Assembly: GCF_017549005.1 (NCBI RefSeq)
Contig: NZ_JAFYYT010000053.1
Location: 1-64,000 of the forward strand
Reading direction: 5' to 3'
Length of the DNA: 64,000 bases
Origin: Ruminococcus sp.
Lineage (GTDB): Bacteria > Bacillota > Clostridia > Oscillospirales > Ruminococcaceae
Positions 25,435-34,165 of this stretch are shown here, piece by piece. The position numbers and the translations under genes were made by a program. How positions within the stretch are numbered: the stretch's first letter is position 1; each line of letters begins with the position of its first letter. The notes under the pieces were generated by a model. It ran no database searches. It was not told where the DNA came from and worked only from the letters and a program-made list of their open reading frames with translations.

Positions 25435-27312
25435 TCAGGTATAGTCCCCTGTTTTTTCAAAAAGTTCCTTGATATCCGACTTGCCTACGCCCGTTTTTTC
25501 GGAAATAATGTCTATCGTATCATCATTGTCAAGAATGTTTTTAAGCTTCACCGCAGCGTTTCTGAACTGCGTATTCTTGTGATACTGACTGAGGAGCTCA
25601 TAGGCTTCGGCGTAATTTTCCTTTTTTATCTCTGTATTGTAGATAGCACAGGCAAATTTGTGTCCGAGGCCTGCCTCTTCTATGTCGAGCTTCATTATTT
25701 CACTGGATATCTCCTTGAATTTGCGAGGATCTGCAAACTGCATTATCTCGTCGATATACTGCTCGGAAATACTGCTCTTTCTCTTATCAAGGAGACTTAC
25801 AAGAAGAGCAGCCTCCTGTTCGTCGATCTCTCCGTCAAGATATGTAAATTCGGCGATCTTTCGGTAAACGTCGCCGAATCCCGAATTAGGAACAGTTTTC
25901 ACAAGGTCGGTTGCTATAGTTTCAAGGCGTGAAAACTGCGTACTCCTGTAGTTTTCTGTAATCCGCTCCCACTTGCTGTATGCGAGCCTGTAGCCCAGCA
26001 AACGGAACACAAAAATAACGATAAGTATCGTGGTAAAGACCGAAAGCGCCTTTCCGACAAGACTGAAAGCGCTTCTTACCCTGATATTCTCGGCACGGAC
26101 TATATTTGGCACGGAGTTTTCCGCTTCGATTATATCCCTTTTTATTTCGCTGTAGAAATGATAATATCTCCTGTCAGACGGGTCGGTATAGCCCTCGCTG
26201 CGCTTTCTCGTACATTTCCTTATTATGTCTTCCAACTTCTGATGATAATGGACTGACGTAAGGGAAAGGTCTCTTGAAGTATATGCGTCGTCATTCAGGA
26301 AATACTTCCTGTAAAACTCATGGGAATCTCTCGAAAAACCGCTGCCCTTTGTGACAAGATCAAAAATGTTGAGACACTCCCAGAAAGAAGCTCCGAATGA
26401 AAAAATATCGCTCTCTATGCTCATTTTTCCCCGCAGGCTTTTCTGCTCAAAGGGGTATTCCGAGTTTTCGGCTGCGGGAGCATAGCACTCGGGAGCTGCA
26501 TATCCGATGGTGCTGTACGAGTACATCCTGTCTATGGTCTCGTCCGTGCTGTAGTCCGCACGTTCCATACTGCACTGAAAAAACTTTTCCGAAGACGGCA
26601 ACCTCACCGATCTTCCGAAATCAATGAGCACAAGCTCTTTTCCGTGCTTTGTGACCATAATATTTTCGGGCTTTATATCAAGGTGGAGTATCCTCTTTTT
26701 CTCTGTTACAAATTCAAGTATCTCGCAGAGATTTCTCATGAAATGTATCATCTGATTCTGATACATGAGGATATTGTCGTAGTTTTTATAGTAAGTGGCG
26801 CAGACGTTTTCCTTTTCGTCATCTCTGAAATCATGGTACTCTATGACTTTTTTCAGTCCGTTTCCTGTCTCTTCGTACTTTCTCAGCTTCCAGAATTCAC
26901 TTCGGCAGTACTCCTCCAGCGACCAGCCGTCTATGTACTCCTCAACTACGCAGAAATAAATCTCGCCTGTGATAACTCCGCTGCTGACTCTGTCGCATTT
27001 CAGCGTAAAGCTGCCCATATCCTCGATAACGTCGAAGATCTTTACGACAGAACGGCATTCCTTCAGCTCCTCGAATATTGAAAATTCATCTTCCTTGAAT
27101 TTTTTTACCTTGTCTTTGTACTCGCCGTTAAGGTAAGAATGTTTCGGCTTGAATTTAAGTACGCAGGAGAACTCGAGATTGCCGCTCTGTGCGACCTTGA
27201 TACCCTTGTAAACGATACTTTCCGTACCTATTGCGATAAATCCGTCCTGATTGATCCCGTATGATACATCGACTATGTATCTGAAATCAGTGCCTAAAAT
27301 CTCATTGCTCAT
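25435..27312 (-). CDS. Transmembrane Ser/Thr protein kinase of the type VII operon (EssB-like layout)
   Basis: The 625-residue protein has an N-terminal Hanks-type kinase domain with a VLKFK lysine near 53, catalytic HLDIKPEN (210-217), DFG (231-233) and APE (273-275), so it should be catalytically active. A single membrane helix follows at about 420-440, then about 190 residues of helical, TPR-like sequence. Kinase-fold domain, one helix, then a helical C-terminal domain is the layout of EssB/YukC, the type VII subunit whose kinase fold is dead. Here the active-site motifs are kept. The glycine-rich loop is weak. I chose ATG 27312, preceded by AAAGG and overlapping the previous gene by 11 bases, over an upstream ATG inside that gene. 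Confidence 0.85.
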   Translation of the reverse strand: MSNEILGTDFRYIVDVSYGINQDGFIAIGTESIVYKGIKVAQSGNLEFSCVLKFKPKHSYLNGEYKDKVKKFKEDEFSIFEELKECRSVVKIFDVIEDMGSFTLKCDRVSSGVITGEIYFCVVEEYIDGWSLEEYCRSEFWKLRKYEETGNGLKKVIEYHDFRDDEKENVCATYYKNYDNILMYQNQMIHFMRNLCEILEFVTEKKRILHLDIKPENIMVTKHGKELVLIDFGRSVRLPSSEKFFQCSMERADYSTDETIDRMYSYSTIGYAAPECYAPAAENSEYPFEQKSLRGKMSIESDIFSFGASFWECLNIFDLVTKGSGFSRDSHEFYRKYFLNDDAYTSRDLSLTSVHYHQKLEDIIRKCTRKRSEGYTDPSDRRYYHFYSEIKRDIIEAENSVPNIVRAENIRVRSAFSLVGKALSVFTTILIVIFVFRLLGYRLAYSKWERITENYRSTQFSRLETIATDLVKTVPNSGFGDVYRKIAEFTYLDGEIDEQEAALLVSLLDKRKSSISEQYIDEIMQFADPRKFKEISSEIMKLDIEEAGLGHKFACAIYNTEIKKENYAEAYELLSQYHKNTQFRNAAVKLKNILDNDDTIDIISEKTGVGKSDIKELFEKTGDYT

Positions 27313-27466
27313 TTTCCTTTTTGCCCTTATCGTATTTATTGAGTTCAAGAACATTGAAGATACTAATCTCCGAGTTTTCATCAAGCTCCGTTATTTTTTT
27401 ATTTACAATCTCACCTGAGATCCTTTCAGGTATGAATTCTTTTTGTCCGATATTAGGTGCAGACAT
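27302..27466 (-). CDS. Small acidic protein of unknown function
   Basis: This is a 54-residue soluble, charged protein with AAAGGAAC upstream of the ATG at 27466, and its 3' end overlaps the kinase start. Translational coupling to the kinase is likely. No family is recognised. The size and position would fit a kinase substrate or regulator, but nothing in the sequence shows this. Confidence 0.55.
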   Translation of the reverse strand: MSAPNIGQKEFIPERISGEIVNKKITELDENSEISIFNVLELNKYDKGKKENEQ

Positions 27467-27517
27467 TTTACACTGTTCCTTTCTTAAAGTTTGGGACAAA
27501 GCCTTGCATTATCAAGA

Positions 27518-28783
27518 TCATTTTAACTGTTCTATCATTTCCTTGCTGAAATAACATCCGTTTGGATTTTTATCGGAAGTATTTATCACAATATCGTATT
27601 TATCGGTAAATAACGAAATTTTACTTGCTATTGCGTCGTATTTGTCACCGAAAAACGAAAGCAAATGAACTGCATCAGTAAAAACCGGAACTGCATATCT
27701 GTTATCACCTGTCTTTACAACGGGAATATCAGGTCCTTCTGTTTCATTTTTCTTGTCATCAGAGCTTACAGGAACAAGAACGACAGCTTCGGACATTCTG
27801 TTTACAATGAGCTTGCAGTAAAATTTCAATATGGTATTTTCATCATCGTTCTTTGGCTGCCCGATCTGATTGATAAGAAGCGAAAGCGCCTGTATCTCTG
27901 GATTTGTCACAGGCAGAGGGAGAGGATATTTCTTAGTGTGCTCCTCCTGACTTATGAAAGTATGTGCAGGAATAACAACGTCATCGTAAAGCAGAGAAAT
28001 ACCTGAGGCTCCGTTAACATAGAAACTGAATCCAAGGAATTTTTCGATACCGTTTTTGTCTTTTCCGTTCTCTATTTTCCGCAGCTCAAAATCCTCAGAC
28101 GAATACTTCAGCTTTGCAAACGGCAGAAATGCTTCTGTTATCAGTATCAGCACAGGCGGTGCAGCTGAAAGACTGTCACCGTTTTTATACACATCCGACT
28201 TCATATACGGTTCGCCTGTGGATCTGCTGTAAACGCAGTAAATATATTCGGAATCATAAAGCTTTTCCCTGATAATTCCGTTGATTATACTGCTTTGCTT
28301 CTGAAGCTCAGCATTGGTCCGCTGAATATTTTTGCGCTTGACAAGAAGATAATCCGTTCTTACTATCTCCGCACATTCACTGAGGCTTGCATTTCTTAAA
28401 GTCTGCTCCTTGAGACCGACAACGTCCATCTGAGCCATAAATGCAACTGCATAATTATTGTACATATCCTGCATTTCATAGTTTCCGCTGTAAATTACGG
28501 TGCCTGTTTTCAAATTATATCCGTTGCCGCTTTTTATTCTGAGCTCAGCAAAGCTGTCTGTAACCGAATCCGCTTTATTGTTGTTTGTCTCTATCCCGCA
28601 TATCTCAGCCGAAAACATCTGTGCATTATCATCTCCGAAATTGATAATGCTAACTATATCCCCAACATTAACAGTTCCGGAAACATTGCCGATAACAGCC
28701 ATATCATCCGTCCCATTAAAGGCGAAAATATCGGCAACTCCCATAATAAATCTGTTGTTTTTATTATTCTTTGCAAAAAACAT
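27518..28783 (-). CDS. Type VII operon protein with beta-barrel and SseB-like regions
   Basis: The 421-residue soluble protein begins with a segment like translation-factor domain 2 beta-barrels (DMAVIGNVSGTVNVGDIVSII and a later GYNLKTGTVIYSG). Its C-terminal 100 residues resemble the N-terminal SseB domain (YAVPVFTDAVHLLSFF and IVINTSDKNPNGCYFS). The middle is unassigned. SseB-type domains recur in Gram-positive toxin/immunity and secretion loci, usually without a known activity. It sits between the toxin-immunity block and the kinase, so it may be a cytoplasmic accessory or adaptor. Both domain calls come from pattern reading only. Confidence 0.6.
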   Translation of the reverse strand: MFFAKNNKNNRFIMGVADIFAFNGTDDMAVIGNVSGTVNVGDIVSIINFGDDNAQMFSAEICGIETNNNKADSVTDSFAELRIKSGNGYNLKTGTVIYSGNYEMQDMYNNYAVAFMAQMDVVGLKEQTLRNASLSECAEIVRTDYLLVKRKNIQRTNAELQKQSSIINGIIREKLYDSEYIYCVYSRSTGEPYMKSDVYKNGDSLSAAPPVLILITEAFLPFAKLKYSSEDFELRKIENGKDKNGIEKFLGFSFYVNGASGISLLYDDVVIPAHTFISQEEHTKKYPLPLPVTNPEIQALSLLINQIGQPKNDDENTILKFYCKLIVNRMSEAVVLVPVSSDDKKNETEGPDIPVVKTGDNRYAVPVFTDAVHLLSFFGDKYDAIASKISLFTDKYDIVINTSDKNPNGCYFSKEMIEQLK

Positions 28784-28842
28784 TCCAAACCCTGCTTTCT
28801 TTTATTATTCAGGTTCTTTTAATCTTTGTTACACGCTGTGAA

Positions 28843-29472
28843 CTACCTCGGATCGTAACCTGCGATTTTCAATTTATACGTATCCATGTCCAAAGCCATA
28901 CGCCATGTCAGATAATCTCCGCCGACGGTCTCTCCGCCTATCACCTGCATACGAAGTTCGACACGATCATTAAAGCATAAAACTCCGCAGATCCTGTACC
29001 TGTTTTCTTCAGGAATATAGCTTTCAGCAAACATTTTCGCATACTTAATATCGGAGTCCTCAATATCTATTTCATAAACACTATGTTCATCCAAAGTTTT
29101 TACAAGTTTCCGATCAGTACCATAAATGAAGAGGCATGATCCTTTTTTACCTTCTTCTTTGTAGCTTCCACAGACAAGAAGCTGATTTTTGAGCGGATAA
29201 TATGCCACAACTCCAATTCTGATACCGATCTGAAGTTCATGCTTCATAAATATAACTCTTGATTGACGACGATAGAATTCATATATTAACTCACCATTAA
29301 GATCATATAATAGTTCTTTTTCGTTCGGTGTATTTGCGTCTGTTAATACACATACAAAATTATCGTTATATAACTTTGCTCTGAAAATATTATCTGTCTT
29401 TATCACAAAAGACTTGTCTTTATCAGATACTTTTATCTCACCCGATAAAGTATCCACGGTAATTTCTGCCAT
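28843..29472 (-). CDS. Candidate immunity protein for the HINT toxin
   Basis: The 209-residue soluble protein is rich in beta strands and looks like repeated propeller-blade-like sequence (FVCVLTDA, LLYDLNGELIYEF, QLLVCGSYKEEG, CLFIYGTDRKLVKTL). I do not recognise the family. It starts eight bases after the toxin stop with a TAGGAG site, the usual arrangement of a toxin and its neutralising partner. Immunity is therefore an inference from context. Confidence 0.6.
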   Translation of the reverse strand: MAEITVDTLSGEIKVSDKDKSFVIKTDNIFRAKLYNDNFVCVLTDANTPNEKELLYDLNGELIYEFYRRQSRVIFMKHELQIGIRIGVVAYYPLKNQLLVCGSYKEEGKKGSCLFIYGTDRKLVKTLDEHSVYEIDIEDSDIKYAKMFAESYIPEENRYRICGVLCFNDRVELRMQVIGGETVGGDYLTWRMALDMDTYKLKIAGYDPR

Positions 29473-29480
29473 AACTTCTC

Positions 29481-31376
29481 CTATTTAATTGTATAATGTG
29501 AAACATAATCAAGATAATTCGCCAGATCATCGCCACGGGACAAATTGGCAAACAGTTTATATTGGGTAACAGACATATCTCCCGGATGATATATATTGTT
29601 AGCCAGATCAATCTGAGGACCAACCGGACCATATTCGACTTTCAGGCTCACTCCAGGCTTAACTTCAATAACCTTAACAACACTTGGATCGTTTTTCCAC
29701 CCCAGTTTAACAGCAAGATTATTCCTAACAAAATCAATATCGGGTATCCTGGTATCCGACGCCCAGCCTCCCATTTTTGTGAATGGATCATCAGCACCTT
29801 CAATAGCCATATACAACTTCTGACCATGTTTTAACTCCATAACCTGTGGCTTATACCCTGGGGGCCATGGTGATTCAGTCTTGATTATATCCAGATATTC
29901 CGCATAATTTCCTTTGGGATTATCACTAATATATGCATTCCATGTTTCTTTTGTTCCAATATTGCTTGGATCGTCAAAGAATGCATCATTAATAACTTTT
30001 CCTCCATACATATGGTCTGCATTATGTACGAGAATACCTGTATCTGATACAAAATACGTATGATACTCTTCGACCTGAAAATTATAGACCGTAACAGGCG
30101 AGGCGGTTATTTCGGTTCTTACGGACTCAATCGGCATTTCGTTTCCGTCGCTGTCCGTCAGTACGTCGCCCTCGGAAAGCTCCGAAGCGACCACAAAGCC
30201 GAGCTCCCTGACGTAGAAGGGGTGTCCCTCCGTAGTAACTATCTCTTCACCGTTTACTATCAGGTGTACGAGCTTCATTGTTTCGCGGACATAGGTCTCG
30301 ACTACCTTCTTGAAGCCTCTTTCGCCTGTTTTTTCGTCAGCCGAAAGCACGATATCTCCTGCACGGATATTTTCAATGGCTGTCAAACCGCTGACTGTGC
30401 TTATCATCGTTCCTGCAACGAAGCACTTGGAAATGCCGTTCTGCAGGTCAAACTGAATACCCTTGAGCATTCCTGCGCCGAACGCACCGACTGCTCCCAG
30501 ACCTAGCTGAACTCCGTTGTAGAGCTTGCTTGAATGCAGCATCTGATTTAACTGCACAAGCTTGCACTTCGGATCTATCATCATTGCTCCCAGTGACACC
30601 AGATCAAAGCCTGCCATTCCGAGATTGAGGATATTCGCCGACAAAGTTACATTCTTTATGGCAGGTCCGAACTTTGCGATGAGATCGCATGATCTGCCGA
30701 GAGCCTGTCCTGCAAGCTCTCCTGCACCGCCGATACCGCCGAAAATAGCTCCCGTGATAGCTCCCGAGAAAGCTCCGTCTTCAAAGCCGTCAAGGAATGA
30801 TCCTTTTCCCGTGGCTTTTGCGGAGATACCTCCGATTATTCCGCCTATAACAGCTCCTGCAATAAGACCCTTTGCTGCGCCGATAGCAAGAAGTCCGAGA
30901 CCGGCGGCAGGGCACACGCAGATTACGACTATTGCCGCGATAACGAGAACTACCGTTACGATTATCTTCCAGTGATCCTTGCACCACTGACCTGCCTTTT
31001 TGAAGCCGCCCTTGACCTTTTCCCAGGTGCTCTTTTCACATTCGGGTTTAAGATATGAGTATTTTTCGTAGAAGTCCTTCTTGTTCTGCCTGATCAGAGC
31101 TGCCGCGTTATTGTCCGTTTCCACCGTATCGCTGATGAACTCGTCAAGGTTATCGTTGAATTTCCCGATGGAATCCGCAAGGACTTCCTGTGTATTCACC
31201 GAAGCACGAACAATTCCCGCTTCATTATATACATCGCAGGCAGAATTGTCTATATTCAGTATTTTCTTGTTGAGATTTTGCAACTCGTCCTGAAAAGCGG
31301 TCACTTTTTTCTTTGACGCTTTCAGAAGTTCTGGCATCTGATTTATCTTTGACGCAAATAATGATATTGTTGCCAT
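29481..31376 (-). CDS. Polymorphic toxin with HINT domain, type VII substrate
   Basis: The 631-residue protein has four parts. Residues 1-130 form a helical LXG-like N-terminal export domain shared with the neighbouring paralogue. Residues about 131-300 contain a CKDHWK segment followed by glycine/alanine-rich hydrophobic helices. A pretoxin HINT autoprocessing domain runs from Cys318 (CFVAGTMIS) through a TEGHPFYV histidine to the closing VHNA (450-453). The last 178 residues are the presumed toxin. HINT domains cleave themselves to free the C-terminal payload. I cannot assign the payload: conserved-looking features are an LKHGQKLY strand and a GGWASD motif, loosely recalling NAD-glycohydrolase or ADP-ribosyl folds. 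The ribosome site is GAGGAG. Confidence 0.85.
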   Translation of the reverse strand: MATISLFASKINQMPELLKASKKKVTAFQDELQNLNKKILNIDNSACDVYNEAGIVRASVNTQEVLADSIGKFNDNLDEFISDTVETDNNAAALIRQNKKDFYEKYSYLKPECEKSTWEKVKGGFKKAGQWCKDHWKIIVTVVLVIAAIVVICVCPAAGLGLLAIGAAKGLIAGAVIGGIIGGISAKATGKGSFLDGFEDGAFSGAITGAIFGGIGGAGELAGQALGRSCDLIAKFGPAIKNVTLSANILNLGMAGFDLVSLGAMMIDPKCKLVQLNQMLHSSKLYNGVQLGLGAVGAFGAGMLKGIQFDLQNGISKCFVAGTMISTVSGLTAIENIRAGDIVLSADEKTGERGFKKVVETYVRETMKLVHLIVNGEEIVTTEGHPFYVRELGFVVASELSEGDVLTDSDGNEMPIESVRTEITASPVTVYNFQVEEYHTYFVSDTGILVHNADHMYGGKVINDAFFDDPSNIGTKETWNAYISDNPKGNYAEYLDIIKTESPWPPGYKPQVMELKHGQKLYMAIEGADDPFTKMGGWASDTRIPDIDFVRNNLAVKLGWKNDPSVVKVIEVKPGVSLKVEYGPVGPQIDLANNIYHPGDMSVTQYKLFANLSRGDDLANYLDYVSHYTIK

Positions 31377-31441
31377 AAAACATCTCCTCGCTGTTTTATC
31401 ACAGTTCAGTTACGCTGTATGCAAATTCTATGCAATAAAGC

Positions 31442-31927
31442 TCATTTCTTCATCTGCATAATTTTTACCATCAGCTCGTGGGATTCTTTTGAAACGGAGT
31501 TATTTCCAAGCTCTCCGTTTTCATACTTTACAAGCAGATATTCAGCCAAAGTGTAAAAACCTTCCATACTGTGATTCAATTCAAGTTCATTGCTGTCAGT
31601 ATAGATAGTTATTTCGTATAATGGTCCCAGCTTTGGTCTGTTATGATCTGAACACTCAATCTCTTTTATGTCTTTAAGGTCAAATCCGTAGCTTTTTCCG
31701 AATTTTGTCCTTACTTTGAAAACGTCATCTGAAACCCTGAGATGAAATAAACAATTTGAGAGTACCGTCATCACAAACATTACGGTTAAGATAACGAAAA
31801 AAACAACATTGAACTTAAAATGCCTGCCAAATACGAACATAAGTACGCACAATACTGCAAAAGCAAGATATATTGCCCCTGTCACCAGCAGATCATTTTT
31901 AGGAAATCTTACTTCAAACTCTTTCAT
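31442..31927 (-). CDS. Membrane protein, candidate immunity factor
   Basis: This 161-residue protein has two transmembrane helices (about residues 13-60) and a C-terminal PH-like beta domain. It resembles small DUF6560-type proteins, though I hold that weakly. It begins 20 bases after the end of the interrupted toxin, with AGGTGATA before the ATG at 31927. Position suggests it protects against that toxin, and a membrane location would fit a toxin acting at the envelope. Confidence 0.6.
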   Translation of the reverse strand: MKEFEVRFPKNDLLVTGAIYLAFAVLCVLMFVFGRHFKFNVVFFVILTVMFVMTVLSNCLFHLRVSDDVFKVRTKFGKSYGFDLKDIKEIECSDHNRPKLGPLYEITIYTDSNELELNHSMEGFYTLAEYLLVKYENGELGNNSVSKESHELMVKIMQMKK

Positions 31928-31947
31928 TATATCACCTGCCAATATTG

Positions 31948-33033
31948 TTAATCGGATATTGCCTCTCTGATCTCATTGACGAGATTCTTCGGGAATTCAA
32001 ATCCGTAATCCCATATACCATTAACAAAATCAGCTCCGAATCCTTTCATAATAGTCTTGATCTGTACACGAGTTCCGTTTCGGAGCGACCTGATTGACTG
32101 CGTCTTCCAAACGTGCTCCCAACTGCCTCGCCCCTTGTTTATTCCTTTTATCTTCAGCGGGAAGTAATTGCTCAGTTTACTTGTTATTCCTGTTGCAAGA
32201 GCACCGACGGCAAATGAGAAGCCTGCGTCGAATAAAACGTCCAGTACCGACAGCTTTTTACCGTTTATCGCAATATCACCAACATCTCCGAAGACGGACG
32301 CGACCATGTCTCCCAGTCCTCAGAATGTCATCTGTTTTCCGAGGGACAATGCTATTTCGCCGCTGCCCGAAAACCATGAACACAATCCACCTGCAACCGC
32401 GCCCGAAATTGCTCCGCTAAAAGCTCCTTCCTCAAAGCCTTCAAAAAACGATCTACCGCACATGACACTGAATATTCCTCCTGTCAGTCCGCCAATCGCC
32501 GAACCGATGATCAGACCTTTTGCCGCAGCGACTAAAAGTGCAGCGACAGGACCAAGCGCAGTACCCGCTGTTGCAACTATCACTACCACCGCAGCAATGA
32601 CTAAAACGACAGTAGTCAGCAGTTTCCAGTGCTCCCTGCACCATTCGCCTGCCTTTTTGAAGCCGCTCTTGACCTTTTCCCAGGTGCTCTTTTCACATTC
32701 GGGTTTAAGATATGAATATTCTTGATAGAAGTCCTTCTTTTGCTGGCTGATAAGAGTCGCGGCTTTATTGTCAGTATTCACCGTATCATCTATGAACTTT
32801 TCGAGACTGTCATTGAGTTTCCCGATAGAGTCGGCAAGGACTTTCTGTGTATTCACCGAAGTCTGAACAATTCCTGCCTCATTATATACGTCACATACGG
32901 AATTGTCAACTTTAAGAATTTTTTTATTGAGATTTCTGAGTTCGTCCTGAAAAACGTTCACTTTTTTCTGCGACGCTTTCAAAAGCTCAGGCATATGGTT
33001 GATCTTTGAAGCATATAAGGATATTGTTGCCAT
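31948..33033 (-). pseudogene. Type VII toxin paralogue interrupted by an in-frame TGA
   Basis: Two open frames, 33033-32320 (237 residues) and the downstream part ending at 31948, are in the same reading frame and separated only by a TGA at 32320-32322. Read through, they make a 361-residue protein. The first part matches the HINT toxin closely: the LXG-like domain, the CREHWK segment and glycine-rich helices. The part after the stop carries a short C-terminal payload with HVWKTQSIRSLRNG and GIWDYGFEFP. There is no HINT domain. Most likely this is a nonsense mutation in a recently functional toxin. A sequencing error or readthrough is possible. The N-terminal piece alone could still be exported. 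Confidence 0.75.
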
Positions 33034-33050
33034 TTCCGTGATCCTTCCGC

Positions 33051-34115
33051 TTATTTCTTTTTAGTCAGTTTTTGTAGTATGATAAATATGATAACGCCTG
33101 CTGCCAGTATTCCGCCTGCAACCAATTCAGATATATGGCTCTTCTTTTTTTCTTCTGAAGAGACAGCTTCCTCAGAAGCTTTATCCTGCGAAACTCCCGA
33201 TGTTTCAGCTGTTTCTGACTGTATCTCAGTCAACACCGTAGTTATTTTTCTGCTTTCAGATGTCGAAACTTTAGAAGTGGCAGAAGTAGTTTTTGAAGTT
33301 GACGTTGTTGTTTTACTTTCAGAAGACTCTTCAGTCGCTGAAACTGTAGTTGATTCAGCAGCATTTCCTTTATCGGAGTTATTGTTATTGCTACAGTTAT
33401 CAGCTTCGTTCCTCATGCTGTTATCGCTGTTTGTAGCAGCTTGTTCTCCATTCTGCTGCGGCTGTTCCTGATCCTGCGGCGCAGGCTCGTTGGATACCGC
33501 CCCCTCATTATTCGGTTCGGTTATATAATCCGTTTCAATACGATATAATGGGGCATCTTCTACTATCCTTACTCCGCCGCCTGTCAGTTTTCCAAAATTT
33601 TCTATGGAATAAATCACTCCATCTTTTTTAAAACTGAATTCCCGTTCATCTTCCATAAACTCAGGAGCAAATTCTACACCATAAAAATCGCCGACTTCAG
33701 CATTATCAGGTATATGAATAGCAATATAGCAAATAATATCGTTTGCATCATAATATACATCTTCACCATAAGTCGCAACTCTAATACCGTTTGTAAATCC
33801 TGACCATGATGAACTGTTAACTCCGCCAAATGGGATCAGGCTTTTTCTATATGTCGCAATAAACCTTCCCGGAACATTATCAGCTTTCCTTACAAGGAAT
33901 GACAAATACGATATTCCGGGATTATTTGATACCCTTACAGGGAGCTCCACCTTATAATCGGGTTTGATTATCCAGTTTCTCGGAAGTTCCCAGGTGTCTA
34001 TGCTCATCTCGATCGCATACTCTGCTTCTGCAAATGCTTTATCAGTTTTTAAAGTTAATGGAAAAATAACCGAAGCTGAGAAAATTACAGCTGCTAATAG
34101 TGTTTTGATTTTCAT
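33051..34115 (-). CDS. Cohesin-like membrane-anchored surface protein
   Basis: The 354-residue protein has a signal peptide (ending near AFAEA) and a single beta-sandwich module (about 30-195) with the cohesin-like pattern VELPVRVSNNPGISYLSFLV and an IPDNAEVGDFYGVEF strand pair. A Ser/Thr/Asn/Gln-rich stalk follows (about 200-320), and then a C-terminal hydrophobic helix with a TKKK stop signal. There is no LPxTG, so it is membrane-anchored. I chose ATG 34115, eight bases after an AGGA site. The ATG 15 bases earlier overlaps that site. It lies in the type VII operon between the giant surface protein and the toxins. It may capture dockerin-like or other partners close to the secretion channel (inference). 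Confidence 0.7.
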   Translation of the reverse strand: MKIKTLLAAVIFSASVIFPLTLKTDKAFAEAEYAIEMSIDTWELPRNWIIKPDYKVELPVRVSNNPGISYLSFLVRKADNVPGRFIATYRKSLIPFGGVNSSSWSGFTNGIRVATYGEDVYYDANDIICYIAIHIPDNAEVGDFYGVEFAPEFMEDEREFSFKKDGVIYSIENFGKLTGGGVRIVEDAPLYRIETDYITEPNNEGAVSNEPAPQDQEQPQQNGEQAATNSDNSMRNEADNCSNNNNSDKGNAAESTTVSATEESSESKTTTSTSKTTSATSKVSTSESRKITTVLTEIQSETAETSGVSQDKASEEAVSSEEKKKSHISELVAGGILAAGVIIFIILQKLTKKK

Positions 34116-34165
34116 ATAATTATTCCTCATTTTGTCATATGTCTGTTGCTGTACAGCAATTTAAA

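Noticed and set aside
32320-32322. TGA read as selenocysteine in the interrupted toxin
   Set aside because: No stem-loop typical of a bacterial SECIS element is evident right after it, and the intact paralogue has no cysteine or selenocysteine role there.
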